In this document: positions 16,834 to 26,049 of the stretch, piece after piece
Layout of the letters: each line of letters begins with the position of its first letter
Numbering within the stretch: position 1 is the stretch's first letter
Origin: Ruminococcus sp.
Lineage (GTDB): Bacteria; Bacillota; Clostridia; Oscillospirales; Acutalibacteraceae
Direction: 5' to 3'
Assembly: GCA_004555265.1 (NCBI GenBank)
Contig: SFIQ01000002.1
Span: forward strand, 32,064 to 96,063
DNA length: 64,000 nt
The notes under the pieces: generated by a model
What the model was told of the DNA's origin: nothing
Databases searched by the model: none
The model's input: the letters and a program-made list of their open reading frames with translations, nothing else
Program-made: the position numbers and the translations under genes

Positions 16834-17703
16834 ATGAAATTTAAAAATATGGCGGTCTGCGACCTGCGCGGCTACAATTCCGTGGAGGCGGCAAGCGAAA
16901 TTGAATCCATTTCCGGTGTAGCGCTGGTGATTTTACCGAAAGATGCCGACGCGCAAACCCGTGCGGCATTTGCCAAGGTCGAAATGCAAAATGTGGCGTC
17001 CACAATTTATTGCGATGCAGACGCAAAAATCAACATTTACAATGGGAAGTTGACTTTGAGCGACGCGAATGTGTTTGACGGCGAAAATGTGTATGTGATT
17101 AACGGGAAGGCGTGCATTTTGCCGATTTCGCCGCAAAAGAAAGTTTCTTTAATTGTAAACGGCAAGGCGGTGTATGACAAAAACAGCGAAAACATCGAAT
17201 TGCTGACGGTGAACGGCAAAGCGGTGCCGTTGGATTTGCAGGATGCGGAAGGTTTGGAGAATGACGCATTTTTACCTGCGGAAAAATTTACGGGGGACGG
17301 CAAAAATAAGTATTACGCCGCAGACCTTGCGGTTGTGGCGGCAGTTCCCAAAACGGCGCACGGAAAAGTGCTGTCAGAACGGATTTGCGCCGACGTGAGC
17401 GTGCGGGAAAGCGGCGTACATTTGGAGGCGGAAACCGTTATTTACGCGACGGTTGGCGAAGAGACTTTGATAAAAGCGGATTTGCCGGATTTTTATTTGA
17501 CACAAACTCTTTTAGAAAGTTTAACGGGTAATTTGATTTTAAAGGACATCGGCACGGTGCGCATAGACAAAAAGGTCACGCCCGAGTTGTTGCGGGAAAA
17601 GGTGCTGTTGCTATGCGACATCGGTGCGGTGCGCGCCACCAAAACCACCTTTGATACCGTGCAGTTACTGTGTCAAGATGTCGGCAGTATTACACGAAAA
17701 TGA
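16834..17703 (+). CDS. Hypothetical protein encoded with an ECF sigma factor
   Basis: A 289-residue soluble protein with no visible membrane segment. It is rich in alternating short beta-strand patterns (ENVYVINGKA, KVSLIVNGKAVY, IELLTVNGKAVPL), three similar repeats about 20-25 residues apart, suggesting a beta-solenoid or polymer-forming fold. Its stop overlaps the sigma factor start (ATGA). It may regulate or report to the sigma factor, but nothing in the sequence proves this. Confidence 0.6.
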   Translation: MKFKNMAVCDLRGYNSVEAASEIESISGVALVILPKDADAQTRAAFAKVEMQNVASTIYCDADAKINIYNGKLTLSDANVFDGENVYVINGKACILPISPQKKVSLIVNGKAVYDKNSENIELLTVNGKAVPLDLQDAEGLENDAFLPAEKFTGDGKNKYYAADLAVVAAVPKTAHGKVLSERICADVSVRESGVHLEAETVIYATVGEETLIKADLPDFYLTQTLLESLTGNLILKDIGTVRIDKKVTPELLREKVLLLCDIGAVRATKTTFDTVQLLCQDVGSITRK

Positions 17704-18206
17704 GTACGAGTGAAACAGAAAAAGAAACGCAATTTGACGCGGTTTACAGAGAACTGTTCGGCGATGTGTATGCGTATTTCAATATATGCTTTGGCGAACA
17801 GACCGCGGAGGATTTGGCACAGGAAGCCTTTTTGCGCGTGTGGAGAGCCGTGGACAGCGGCAAAATACCCGATAATTGGCGCGCGTGGGTGTTTCGGTGC
17901 GCGGTCAATTTAAAAAACGACTTCTTGCGGCGAAAATATGCCGAAAGCGGCGTGCAAAGTTTTGAAACGGCTGTTCTTCCCCTAACCGCTGCGCCCGACG
18001 AGGGCGAAACGCTGGCGGTCAAAGGCGCGCTCGCGCGCCTTGTGGGCACGGACCGCGAAGTGCTGACCTTAAAAAGCATGGGTTTTACGAGCGACGAAAT
18101 CGGCGAGTTGCTGTCCATAAGCGGCTCGGCGGTGCGCACGCGCTTACAAAAAGCCAAACAGAATTTTCAAAACGCATTGGAAACGGAGGGCGTTACAAAT
18201 GGATAA
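17700..18206 (+). CDS. ECF-type RNA polymerase sigma factor
   Basis: A 168-residue sigma-70 family protein. Region 2 is visible as FGDVYAYFNICFGEQTAEDL and the following RVWRAVDSG (about residues 20-55). Region 4 is the HTH LKSMGFTSDEIGELLSISGS (about residues 124-143). There is no region 1 or 3, as in the ECF group. Translationally coupled to the preceding gene by a four-base overlap and to the following small gene by an eight-base overlap. Confidence 0.88.
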   Translation: MSTSETEKETQFDAVYRELFGDVYAYFNICFGEQTAEDLAQEAFLRVWRAVDSGKIPDNWRAWVFRCAVNLKNDFLRRKYAESGVQSFETAVLPLTAAPDEGETLAVKGALARLVGTDREVLTLKSMGFTSDEIGELLSISGSAVRTRLQKAKQNFQNALETEGVTNG

Positions 18207-18399
18207 AATCGAGGCATTGTTACAACAGGCTGTGCACGCCTTTTCGCCGTCTACGACCGTGCGCGAACGGGTGAAATTCCGTATTTGCCCGCAACAGTTC
18301 AGTGGCGTTTCGGTGGTGTTTGTGCACAAAGACGGCGCGAAAATTATGGAATCTGTATTTAAGCGGTATGAAAAACTGATGAATAAAATTGATGCGTAA
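18199..18399 (+). CDS. Small protein downstream of the sigma factor
   Basis: A 66-residue protein starting inside the sigma factor gene (eight-base overlap, GGAGGG ribosome-binding site). No transmembrane segment is present, so it is not a classical anti-sigma factor with a membrane anchor. The family is unknown. Its position suggests a partner or modulator of the sigma factor. Confidence 0.55.
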   Translation: MDKIEALLQQAVHAFSPSTTVRERVKFRICPQQFSGVSVVFVHKDGAKIMESVFKRYEKLMNKIDA

Positions 18400-18416
18400 T
18401 CTGTAAAAGATATTTT

Positions 18417-18446
18417 GGGCAGACACGGTGTCTGCCCGATTTTTTT
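18417..18446 (+). terminator. Rho-independent terminator after the sigma operon
   Basis: A stem GGGCAGACA..TGTCTGCCC is followed by GATTTTTTT. Confidence 0.9.
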
Positions 18447-18476
18447 GCATTTCTCGAAACAATACCAAAAAATATG

Positions 18477-18505
18477 TTGTACTTGCACACAAGATATGGT
18501 ATAAT
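18477..18505 (+). promoter_or_regulatory. Putative promoter of rlmB
   Basis: TTGTAC (18477-18482), a 17-base spacer and a perfect TATAAT (18500-18505). Confidence 0.7.
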
Positions 18506-18575
18506 CTTATAATAACTATACCTATTTGTATTTGCAGGCATTTTTGCGGCAATGCAAAGAACGGAGAAGCAAATT

Positions 18576-19337
18576 ATGCGGGAAGAACAGCAAAAGCAGG
18601 ATTTAATCATCGGCAGAAACGCCGTGGCGGAGGTTTTCAAATCCGACCGCACGGTGGATACGCTGTATCTCCTGCGCGGGGAGAAAAATCCGGCGCTTAC
18701 GCGGTTTGCTTCACTCTGCCGCGAAGCGGGCGGCGTCGTGAAAGAGGTAGACCGCAAAAAGTTAGACAGCCTTTGCGGCGGCGCCAATCATCAAGGCGTG
18801 GCGGCGTTTGTCGCGGCGCACGCGTATGCAAGCGTCGAAGAGATTTTAGCGTATGCGCGTGAAAAAGGCGAGCCGCCGTTTGTGGTGGTTTGCGACGAAC
18901 TGGAAGACCCGCATAACTTGGGCGCGATTATCCGCACGGCAGAGGCGGCGGGCGCGCACGGGATTATCATTCCGAAGCGCCGCAGTGTTTCTTTAAATTA
19001 CACGGTCGGTAAAGCCTCGGCGGGGGCGCTCGAATATATGCGTGTGGCGCGTGTCGCCAATCTCCCCACGACCTTGGAGGACTTGAAAAAAGCCGGGCTT
19101 TGGATTTACGGCGCAGATATGGACGGGCAAAATTACCGCAAAACCGATTTCTCGGGCGCCTGTGCGCTGGTGGTCGGCTCAGAGGGCAACGGTATGGGGC
19201 GGCTTGTCCGTGAAAAGTGCGATTTCATTGTCTCTCTGCCGATGCACGGCAAAATCAATTCTTTGAATGCTTCGGTTGCGGCGGGTATTTTAATGTATGA
19301 AATCGCAGGACAAAGAGAAAACGGATTTGAGGTGTGA
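18576..19337 (+). CDS. rlmB: 23S rRNA (guanosine-2'-O-)-methyltransferase RlmB (SpoU family)
   Basis: A 253-residue SPOUT methyltransferase. It has an N-terminal substrate-binding domain (IIGRNAVAEVF), then the SpoU motifs DELEDPHNLGAIIRTAEAAG, VVGSEGNGM and SLPMHGKINSLNASVAAGIL. It 2'-O-methylates a guanosine in 23S rRNA. The ATG at 18576 has ACGGAG nine bases upstream; an ATG at 18552 is in frame but lacks a site. The next gene starts four bases after its stop. Confidence 0.9.
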   Translation: MREEQQKQDLIIGRNAVAEVFKSDRTVDTLYLLRGEKNPALTRFASLCREAGGVVKEVDRKKLDSLCGGANHQGVAAFVAAHAYASVEEILAYAREKGEPPFVVVCDELEDPHNLGAIIRTAEAAGAHGIIIPKRRSVSLNYTVGKASAGALEYMRVARVANLPTTLEDLKKAGLWIYGADMDGQNYRKTDFSGACALVVGSEGNGMGRLVREKCDFIVSLPMHGKINSLNASVAAGILMYEIAGQRENGFEV

Positions 19338-19340
19338 GCG

Positions 19341-22300
19341 ATGGAAAATAAAGATGTTTTTTCGGGGCTTTCCGTGGACAAAATCCTTGCAGAGGTCAAG
19401 GAGAAAAAAGGAGAAAAGCTGCACCTTTGGTCTATGGATGAAATTGACAAACTGCTTGCAGAGGAAAGCGATGCACAGCCGCAACCCGCGGTAATATCTT
19501 TGCCGCATACGGCGCACACCGAAGCGGAATCCTTAACTGCCGAAGCAACGGCTGTGCGGGAAGACGAGCCGCAGGAAACCGCAGAGTCGTTTGGCTTTGC
19601 CAATTTAAAAGCGGCTGCGCGCCACGCGGCACAAATCGGCGAAGTTGCAGAGGACTTGACCGCAATCGAAAGCCAACAGCCGACGGTGCCGGAAAAAACG
19701 GCAGCGGCAGAACAGCCCGCACCGCTGTTGGAAGGCGCCGTACCGCAAACGCAGGACCCGACTCCGCAGCCGACAGAGAATTCTGCGCCCGAAACGCCTT
19801 TGCCCGGGCAGATTTCGATTGAAAAAACCCGCGTGTTTAACGAAGTGGAATCGCACGCGGTGCATAATGCGGACATAGCGCATCATATCGGGCAACCGAT
19901 TTTGCGCACGACCACGGGTGAATTTGACCCTGTTCCGCCGCCGAAAAAGCCGTCGGCGATGGAAACGGATGCACAGCGCGAGCGGTTTTTGAATCGCCCC
20001 GAGCAAAAGCTCGAAAAAACGATGGAGCACAAGGAACTGCTTTCAAAACTGCCGCCGAAAACCATCGAGCGCCCGGGTGTGATTGTACGCAAAGCCCCGG
20101 GTCAGGTGACGGGCTCGGACGGGTTGCAGGCAATTCCGACGCTGGTATTGCCTGAGGACGAATTGAAAGCCCAGCGCGAAACAGAGACAAAAGTGCAGGC
20201 GGGCACGCTCAAAAGTGCGGCATATGCCGCGGCGCAGAACGCAGAAGATGCGCCGCTTGCTGACCAAATGATGTTAGAGGGCTTTGACAATGCCGAGGAG
20301 CCCGTGGAACAGATTGACGAAACCGAGGCGGAAATTTCCCTATTGAAACGCCGCCGCGAAAAGGCAAAAAAATTCCGTCTGTTTCCGGGGCTGGAAACCG
20401 AAGATGTCGCGGAAGAAGAAGCGGGCGAAACGAAATATACCGACACAACGGATATAGATACAGATACAGAGAAAACCCGTGTGCAACCGGATTTTTCCGA
20501 ACCCGCAACGGAAACGGATTCTGCGGACGATGCAGCGTTTGCGGCAACGGACGGCGCGCCGGACGAGGAATTTGACCGCGCCGCGGCACAAGCCCGAAGA
20601 CGAGCGAAAAAAGAAGCGGCACCGATCACGGTGCTGCGGGAATTCTACGGACCGAAGGACGGCCGCGCGGTATATGATATTTTCCTTTCCGAAAAGCGCG
20701 GCAGTACCGTGCGGTTGATTGTGTTCGCCGTTTTGACGGCGGCGGCGGTGTTCGCGTCGCTGTCCGTACGGTTGTTTGGCGATTTTACGCTGTTCAACGG
20801 CAACGCTTCGGTGTATTCCGCCGTCAATTTGGTATTTCTTGTTTTGACGGTGCTGTTGTCGCTGAAAGAATTGAAAACTGCCGTGACAGGGCTGTTTGCG
20901 GGGCGCATTACGGCGGAAACGGGGCTGTTCAGCGCGCTTGTGTTTGCGCTCGTACAGGTGGGGGTTTCCTATGCTTTCCCCGAAAAACTGACCGTTGTGC
21001 CGCTTTACACGGCGGTGGCGCTGTTTGTGTATGCGTTATATTTTGCGGGCAAAAAGCGCAAACTGAAAAATGATATTTGCAACTTTGAAACCGTGGCGCA
21101 GAATTTTGACCGCTTTTATACCGTCGGCAAAATTGAGAATACGGAAACCGCATTTGAAATCGGGCGCGGGCTGTTGCTCGGAGACCCCGATGTGCGCTAT
21201 GCCAAACGGATTTCGTTCCCGTCGCATTTTGTAGAGATTTCCAAACGCAATGACCGTGCGAGCGGTATTTATGCGCTGGCGTTGCCGGCGGCAACCGTTG
21301 CGGCAGGCGTTATCGGTGCGATTACCTGCTTCACCTCGGGCGATGTGTTTACGGGTGTTTCCGCGATGTGCGCGGTGGCGATTGCCGGCTTGCCGATGAG
21401 CGCAACGCTCGTCACGGCGGCATCCATGCGTGCGGTGAACCGCCGCCTTTTACGCGAGGGCGCACTCACCGCGAGCTATGATGCGGCGACAGAGGTGACG
21501 GCGGCCAATGCGGTTGTGCTCGATGCCGCCGAGTTGTTTGACGCGGCGAACTGCCGTTTACGCGGGATGAAAATGTATCATAAAATGCGTGTAGATGAAG
21601 CACTTTTGTATACTGCCGCAATGACCATTCAGTCGGGCGGCACGCTTTCCGCAGTATTTGACGGCGTGATTTTGCACAAGCGCGAAATGCTCCCGCAGGT
21701 GGAGTCGCTTGCATACGAGGAACGCTTGGGCTGTTCGGGTTGGATTTATAACCAGCGCGTGCTCGTCGGCAATCGGGACTTGTTGTTAAAGCACAATGTT
21801 GACGCGCCCACCCGCGAGGAAGAACAGCGTTTTCGCAAGGACGGTTGTGAGGTCATTTACCTTGCAGTCGAGGGCAAAATTGCGGCGTTGTTTGTGGTCG
21901 AATATGCGGCAAACGAACGCCTTTGCGGCTATTTGCAGGATTTGGAAAAGTACGGCATCAGCATTTTGGTGCGTACAGCCGACCCGAATATCACCGAGGG
22001 GCTTGTGGAGCAGTATTTCTCTCTGCCGCATAATTTGGTGAAAATCATCAGCCCCGTGGCGGGCCAAATGTTCCGCGACTTGACGGAGGAACCCCCGCAG
22101 CCTGCGGATTGCGGTGTGTTACACAACGGGCGTATCACGGCATTTTTACGCGCGTTTTTGTCCGCATTTGTTTTGGAAGAAAAAACAAAGCTGGCGCAAA
22201 TCCTATTGTATATCGGTGTAGGGTTGAGCATTACACTGCTTGCAGTGTTGAGCTTCTTTACAGCGCTTACACAGGCGGGCGCCTTTGAAATATTGGTCTT

Positions 22301-22355
22301 TGAATTGCTTTGGACGGCAATTTCGGTGCTGGTTCCGAATGCAAAAAAGGTGTAA
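19341..22355 (+). CDS. Large membrane protein resembling a catalytically inactive P-type ATPase
   Basis: A 1004-residue protein. Residues 1-455 are acidic and low-complexity, probably disordered, with two EKTRV motifs. Hydrophobic segments lie at about 458-475, 493-510, 528-546, 551-570, 642-664, 672-690, 951-975 and 982-1000. The central part lines up with P1-type ATPases, but every key motif is degraded: the CPC-like helix reads AIAGLPMSAT, the DKTGTLT loop reads VVLDAAELF (residues 725-733), TGD reads RTADPN, and GDGxND is missing. N-domain-like GNRDLLL and VEGKIAALFVV remain. Transport activity is not expected; a scaffold or sensor role is inference. Confidence 0.7.
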   Translation: MENKDVFSGLSVDKILAEVKEKKGEKLHLWSMDEIDKLLAEESDAQPQPAVISLPHTAHTEAESLTAEATAVREDEPQETAESFGFANLKAAARHAAQIGEVAEDLTAIESQQPTVPEKTAAAEQPAPLLEGAVPQTQDPTPQPTENSAPETPLPGQISIEKTRVFNEVESHAVHNADIAHHIGQPILRTTTGEFDPVPPPKKPSAMETDAQRERFLNRPEQKLEKTMEHKELLSKLPPKTIERPGVIVRKAPGQVTGSDGLQAIPTLVLPEDELKAQRETETKVQAGTLKSAAYAAAQNAEDAPLADQMMLEGFDNAEEPVEQIDETEAEISLLKRRREKAKKFRLFPGLETEDVAEEEAGETKYTDTTDIDTDTEKTRVQPDFSEPATETDSADDAAFAATDGAPDEEFDRAAAQARRRAKKEAAPITVLREFYGPKDGRAVYDIFLSEKRGSTVRLIVFAVLTAAAVFASLSVRLFGDFTLFNGNASVYSAVNLVFLVLTVLLSLKELKTAVTGLFAGRITAETGLFSALVFALVQVGVSYAFPEKLTVVPLYTAVALFVYALYFAGKKRKLKNDICNFETVAQNFDRFYTVGKIENTETAFEIGRGLLLGDPDVRYAKRISFPSHFVEISKRNDRASGIYALALPAATVAAGVIGAITCFTSGDVFTGVSAMCAVAIAGLPMSATLVTAASMRAVNRRLLREGALTASYDAATEVTAANAVVLDAAELFDAANCRLRGMKMYHKMRVDEALLYTAAMTIQSGGTLSAVFDGVILHKREMLPQVESLAYEERLGCSGWIYNQRVLVGNRDLLLKHNVDAPTREEEQRFRKDGCEVIYLAVEGKIAALFVVEYAANERLCGYLQDLEKYGISILVRTADPNITEGLVEQYFSLPHNLVKIISPVAGQMFRDLTEEPPQPADCGVLHNGRITAFLRAFLSAFVLEEKTKLAQILLYIGVGLSITLLAVLSFFTALTQAGAFEILVFELLWTAISVLVPNAKKV

Positions 22356-22370
22356 GGCAGGTTTTTTGAA

Positions 22371-23093
22371 ATGGAATGGCTCACAGAAGCGGCCTTGTGG
22401 CTGTGGCACAATCAGGAATTTCAATTTGTGCTGGACGCGGCGTGGAAATTAGGGCTTGCGGTGCTGTTAAGCGGCATCATCGGCTTTGAGCGCGAGCATT
22501 CGCACCGTCCGGCGGGCTTCCGCACGCACATTTTGGTGGCGGTCGGCTCCGCACTGATTATGTTGACCTCGGTTTACATTGCCGAAAAATATAAGGGACA
22601 AATGAATGTAGACATCACCCGTATGAGCGGGCAGGTAGTCAGCGGTATCGGTTTCCTCGGCGCGGGCACGATTTTGCGCGAGGGATTTTCCGTCAAGGGC
22701 TTAACCACAGCGGCGAGCCTGTGGGCGGTCTCGTGTATCGGCATCGCTATCGGCGCGGGCTTTGTCGCGGGCGCTGTGGTGGCAACTTTGGTGATTTATA
22801 TTACGCTCAATTCGCTCAAAAAAGTGGTTGTGCGCGGCAAAGCGGGCAAGGCGCTGTATGTGGAAGTGAAAGACCTTGCCGAGCAGGTGCCGAAAATCTC
22901 GAAACTCATCAAGCGCACGGGCACCGTGGTGCACTCGATGGAAATTCTCTATGACAATGACTCCAAATTGCGCAAAAAGAAAGATACTTCCACCATTAAG
23001 GCGCTGATTTTCCCCAAAACCGACGACGCCTTAAAAATCATCATCTCCACTTTGCAGAATGATGAAAATGTTGTGGATGTGTATATGGATTAA
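22371..23093 (+). CDS. MgtC/SapB family membrane protein
   Basis: A 240-residue protein with an N-terminal MgtC domain of about four or five helices: GFEREHSHRPAGFRTHILVA near residue 40 and SGIGFLGAGTILREG near residue 86 are signature. The C-terminal 90 residues form a soluble ACT-like domain. Family members affect magnesium or membrane-potential homeostasis. It starts 15 bases after the preceding gene. Confidence 0.88.
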   Translation: MEWLTEAALWLWHNQEFQFVLDAAWKLGLAVLLSGIIGFEREHSHRPAGFRTHILVAVGSALIMLTSVYIAEKYKGQMNVDITRMSGQVVSGIGFLGAGTILREGFSVKGLTTAASLWAVSCIGIAIGAGFVAGAVVATLVIYITLNSLKKVVVRGKAGKALYVEVKDLAEQVPKISKLIKRTGTVVHSMEILYDNDSKLRKKKDTSTIKALIFPKTDDALKIIISTLQNDENVVDVYMD

Positions 23094-23124
23094 CTGTAAC
23101 AATAAAACACTCCGCATTGCATTT

Positions 23125-23165
23125 TTCGCGTAGCGGCGGGCTTCCACGCCCGCCCGCGCACGAGC
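23125..23165. repeat. Intergenic GC-rich inverted repeat
   Basis: A GTAGCGGCGGGC..GCCCGCCCGC hairpin of the same general type as the GTAGGG-bounded repeats near the left end of the window. Confidence 0.4.
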
Positions 23166-23180
23166 ATATTCGATAATTTA

Positions 23181-23208
23181 TCCTCCCTTTTATGGGAGGA
23201 TTTTTTTG
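23181..23208 (+). terminator. Terminator after the MgtC gene
   Basis: A stem TCCTCCC..GGGAGGA with a TTTTAT loop is followed by TTTTTTTG. Confidence 0.9.
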
Positions 23209-23301
23209 TTTCCGTCATTTTTCATAAAAACGGGGGTGCGGGGAAAAGCATATTCGGTAAAATGCTTTTTTTATGCGTGCAGAATAAAATGTAAAAAAAA
23301 T

Positions 23302-23386
23302 AACTTGCAATTTTTTCGGTTTTCCTTTAAAATAAGGAACATATTTTTAAAAATTTGCAAGTTTTATTTTTCAACTTGCAAATTTT
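23302..23386. promoter_or_regulatory. Promoter and three-copy AACTTGCAA operator of the glutamate synthase operon
   Basis: A promoter-like TTGCAA (23305-23310), 17-base spacer, TAAAAT (23328-23333) precedes the operon. AACTTGCAA overlaps the -35 element at 23302-23310. A 14-bp perfect inverted repeat AAAATTTGCAAGTT (23350-23363) / AACTTGCAAATTTT (23373-23386) lies downstream. The three copies look like operator sites, or the inverted pair like an RNA hairpin. The regulator is not identified. Confidence 0.5.
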
Positions 23387-23441
23387 ACAAAAAAAGAAAA
23401 AATTTTCAGCAATAAATCAGAAGAAACAGGGTGTGAGCGTT

Positions 23442-24536
23442 ATGGTAAAACGAGAGGGCGAAGTGCGTATCCCGTCGGGGTGCGCGATTGCCGCTGTGAC
23501 AGACCGAAGTGGGGCGTGTTTCGGCGGGACGGACATTATTGACTGTATCGCCTTAATGCATGACCGTTCCAACGGGTTGGGCGGCGGGTTTGCCGCGTAC
23601 GGGATTTACCCCGAATACAAGGATTTGTTTGCGTTTCATATTTTTTATGACAACAACGACGCGCGTATTGAAACCGAAGCGTTTTTGTTCCGCCATTTCG
23701 ATGTGGAAACCTTTGAACAAATCCCGACGCGCAAGGTGAAAGCCATTGGAAAGTCGCCGCTGATTTGGCGATATTTCGGCTCCGTGCCGCAAAGCAAAAT
23801 CAAAAAGAATGACTTTGATGAGGAGGAATACACCGCCCGTTGCGTCATTCGCATTAACAATTCTATTCCGGGCGCGTTTGTGTTTTCCAGCGGGAAGAAT
23901 ATGGGTGCGTTTAAGGCGGTCGGCTACCCCGAGGATGTCGGCGAATACTATATGCTCGACGAATACAAGGCGCATACCTGGACGGCGCACGGGCGTTTCC
24001 CGACGAATACCCCCGGTTGGTGGGGTGGCGCGCACCCGTTTACCCTTTTGGATTGGTCGATTGTGCACAACGGCGAGATTTCAAGTTATGACGCGAACCG
24101 CCGCTATGTTGAGCAGTTCGGCTACAAGTGCAATTTGCAGACGGATACCGAGGTTATTACCTATTTGTTCGATTTGTTGGTGCGCCGCCAAGGGCTGACG
24201 CTGGAAACTGCGGCAAAAATCCTTGCCGCGCCCGAATGGGATGCTATTGACCGCATGCCGCAAGAAGAACGCGAAATCTGCACCGCCTTGCGTACCGTGT
24301 ATTCGGGCGCGCTGATTAACGGGCCGTTTTCGATTTTGGTCGGCTCCAAGCACGGGTTGCTGGCGCTCAATGACCGCTTAAAACTGCGTTCTTTGATTAC
24401 TGCCGAAAAAGGGAATAAAACCTTTTTCGCTTCGGAGGAATCGGCAATCCGCGTGATTTGCCCCGACCCCGAAAAAATTATGGCGGTGGAGGGCGGCACA
24501 CCCGTCTTTATTCCGTTTGCGGAGGTGAACGACTGA
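23442..24536 (+). CDS. Glutamate synthase, class II glutamine amidotransferase subunit
   Basis: A 364-residue protein carrying the GATase II domain that hydrolyses glutamine to release ammonia. The nucleophile Cys lies in IPSGCAIAAVTD; GWWGGAHPFTLLDWSIVHNGEIS is the glutamine-binding region. Here the domain is a separate subunit rather than the front of a long GltB. The ATG at 23442 follows AGGGTGTGAG; a longer frame from 23355 has no ribosome-binding site. The stop overlaps the next start (TGATG). Confidence 0.85.
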   Translation: MVKREGEVRIPSGCAIAAVTDRSGACFGGTDIIDCIALMHDRSNGLGGGFAAYGIYPEYKDLFAFHIFYDNNDARIETEAFLFRHFDVETFEQIPTRKVKAIGKSPLIWRYFGSVPQSKIKKNDFDEEEYTARCVIRINNSIPGAFVFSSGKNMGAFKAVGYPEDVGEYYMLDEYKAHTWTAHGRFPTNTPGWWGGAHPFTLLDWSIVHNGEISSYDANRRYVEQFGYKCNLQTDTEVITYLFDLLVRRQGLTLETAAKILAAPEWDAIDRMPQEEREICTALRTVYSGALINGPFSILVGSKHGLLALNDRLKLRSLITAEKGNKTFFASEESAIRVICPDPEKIMAVEGGTPVFIPFAEVND

Positions 24537-26038
24537 TGATGAATTTTACCGTACCGGATTTTGAAGTGGAGCGTAATCCTGCGCGCTGTATTTCGTGCGG
24601 GGCGTGCGTACGCCAATGTTCTTACGGCGTGCATTATTTTGACGACGACGGCAAAACCGTTTTGGCGGACGAGTCGAAATGCGTTGCCTGTCACCGCTGT
24701 GCCGTGATTTGCCCGACGCACGCGATTAAAATTAAAGATTACGAAATGGCGTACCAAACGCATCACAACTGGACGCCGCAGACGCAAAAGGAAATTGTGA
24801 AACAGGCACAAACGGGCGGCGTGCTGTTGTCGGGGATGTCCAACAACAAGCCGTATCCGATTTATTGGGATAAAATTCTGTTAAATGCCAGCCAGGTGAC
24901 CAACCCGTCGATTGACCCCTTGCGCGAGCCGATGGAAATCCGAACCTTTTTAGGGAGAAAGCCGAAAAAATTGGAATTTGACGAAAACGGCAAACTGAAA
25001 ACCTGTTTAGAGCCGCAAATTCAACTCGAAACGCCGATTATGTTTTCTGCCATGTCGTTCGGCTCGATTTCGTTTAACGCGCAAAAGTCCCTTGCCATGG
25101 CGGCGAAGGAACTCGGCACGCTGTTTAACACGGGCGAGGGCGGCTTGCACCCCGGCCTTGCAGAGTATAAGGATTACGCCGTGGTACAGGTGGCGTCGGG
25201 GCGGTTCGGCGTGCACAAGGCGTATTTAGAGGGCAGCCGTTTTATTGAAATTAAAATCGGGCAGGGCGCAAAGCCCGGCATCGGCGGCCATTTGCCCGGC
25301 GAAAAGGTCACGGTCGAGGTCAGCAATGCGCGTATGATTCCGGAGGGGTCGGACGCGATTTCGCCCGCACCGCACCATGATATTTATTCGATTGAAGATT
25401 TGCGGCAGCTGATTTGGTCGCTGAAAGAAGCTACACAGTACAAAAAGCCCGTCGCCGTAAAAATTGCGGCGGTGCACAACTGCTCGGCAATCGTTTCGGG
25501 TGTGGCACGCGCGGGTGCGGATATTATCGTGATGGACGGTTTCCGCGGCGGCACAGGCGCGGCACCCACGCGCATTCGCGACAATGTGGGTATCCCGATA
25601 GAACTTGCGCTGGCGGCGGTGGATCAGCGTTTGCGCGATGAAAGCATACGCAACACCGTTTCACTGGTCGCGGCGGGGTCGTTCCGCAATTCGGCGGATA
25701 TCGTGAAAGCCATTGCGCTCGGCGCGGACGCGGTGTATGTGGCGTCCGCCCCGTTGATTGCGATGGGTTGTCATATGTGTCAGCAATGCCACACGGGCAA
25801 ATGCAACTGGGGTATTGCGACCCAGCGCCCCGACCTTGTCAAGCGCTTAAATCCCGAAATTATGCATGCGCGCGTGGTAAATCTTATCAACGCGTGGAAT
25901 CACGAAATCAAAGAAATGCTCGGCGGTATGGGCTTAAACTCGATTGACTCGTTGCGCGGCAACCGGTTGATGCTGCGCGGCATCGGGCTTACCGACCGCG
26001 AATTGGAAATTCTCGGCATTGCGCATGCCGGGCAGTAA
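24536..26038 (+). CDS. Glutamate synthase, ferredoxin/FMN-binding central domain
   Basis: A 500-residue subunit. Two 4Fe-4S motifs are N-terminal (CISCGACVRQC and CVACHRCAVIC, about residues 15-60). The FMN/alpha-ketoglutarate TIM barrel follows, with MFSAMSFGSIS, GEGG, KIGQGAKPGIGGHLPGEKV and DGFRGGTGAAPT, and a 3Fe-4S-type cysteine group CHMCQQCHTGKC. It makes glutamate from 2-oxoglutarate and ammonia. This archaeal-type arrangement is common in anaerobic Clostridia. Confidence 0.92.
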   Translation: MMNFTVPDFEVERNPARCISCGACVRQCSYGVHYFDDDGKTVLADESKCVACHRCAVICPTHAIKIKDYEMAYQTHHNWTPQTQKEIVKQAQTGGVLLSGMSNNKPYPIYWDKILLNASQVTNPSIDPLREPMEIRTFLGRKPKKLEFDENGKLKTCLEPQIQLETPIMFSAMSFGSISFNAQKSLAMAAKELGTLFNTGEGGLHPGLAEYKDYAVVQVASGRFGVHKAYLEGSRFIEIKIGQGAKPGIGGHLPGEKVTVEVSNARMIPEGSDAISPAPHHDIYSIEDLRQLIWSLKEATQYKKPVAVKIAAVHNCSAIVSGVARAGADIIVMDGFRGGTGAAPTRIRDNVGIPIELALAAVDQRLRDESIRNTVSLVAAGSFRNSADIVKAIALGADAVYVASAPLIAMGCHMCQQCHTGKCNWGIATQRPDLVKRLNPEIMHARVVNLINAWNHEIKEMLGGMGLNSIDSLRGNRLMLRGIGLTDRELEILGIAHAGQ

Positions 26039-26049
26039 GGAGGTACAGT

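Noticed and set aside
20102..20629. Several long minus-strand frames opposite the 1004-residue protein
   Set aside because: They are shadows caused by the codon bias of the sense gene: no ribosome-binding sites, unlikely serine-rich composition and mutual overlap.
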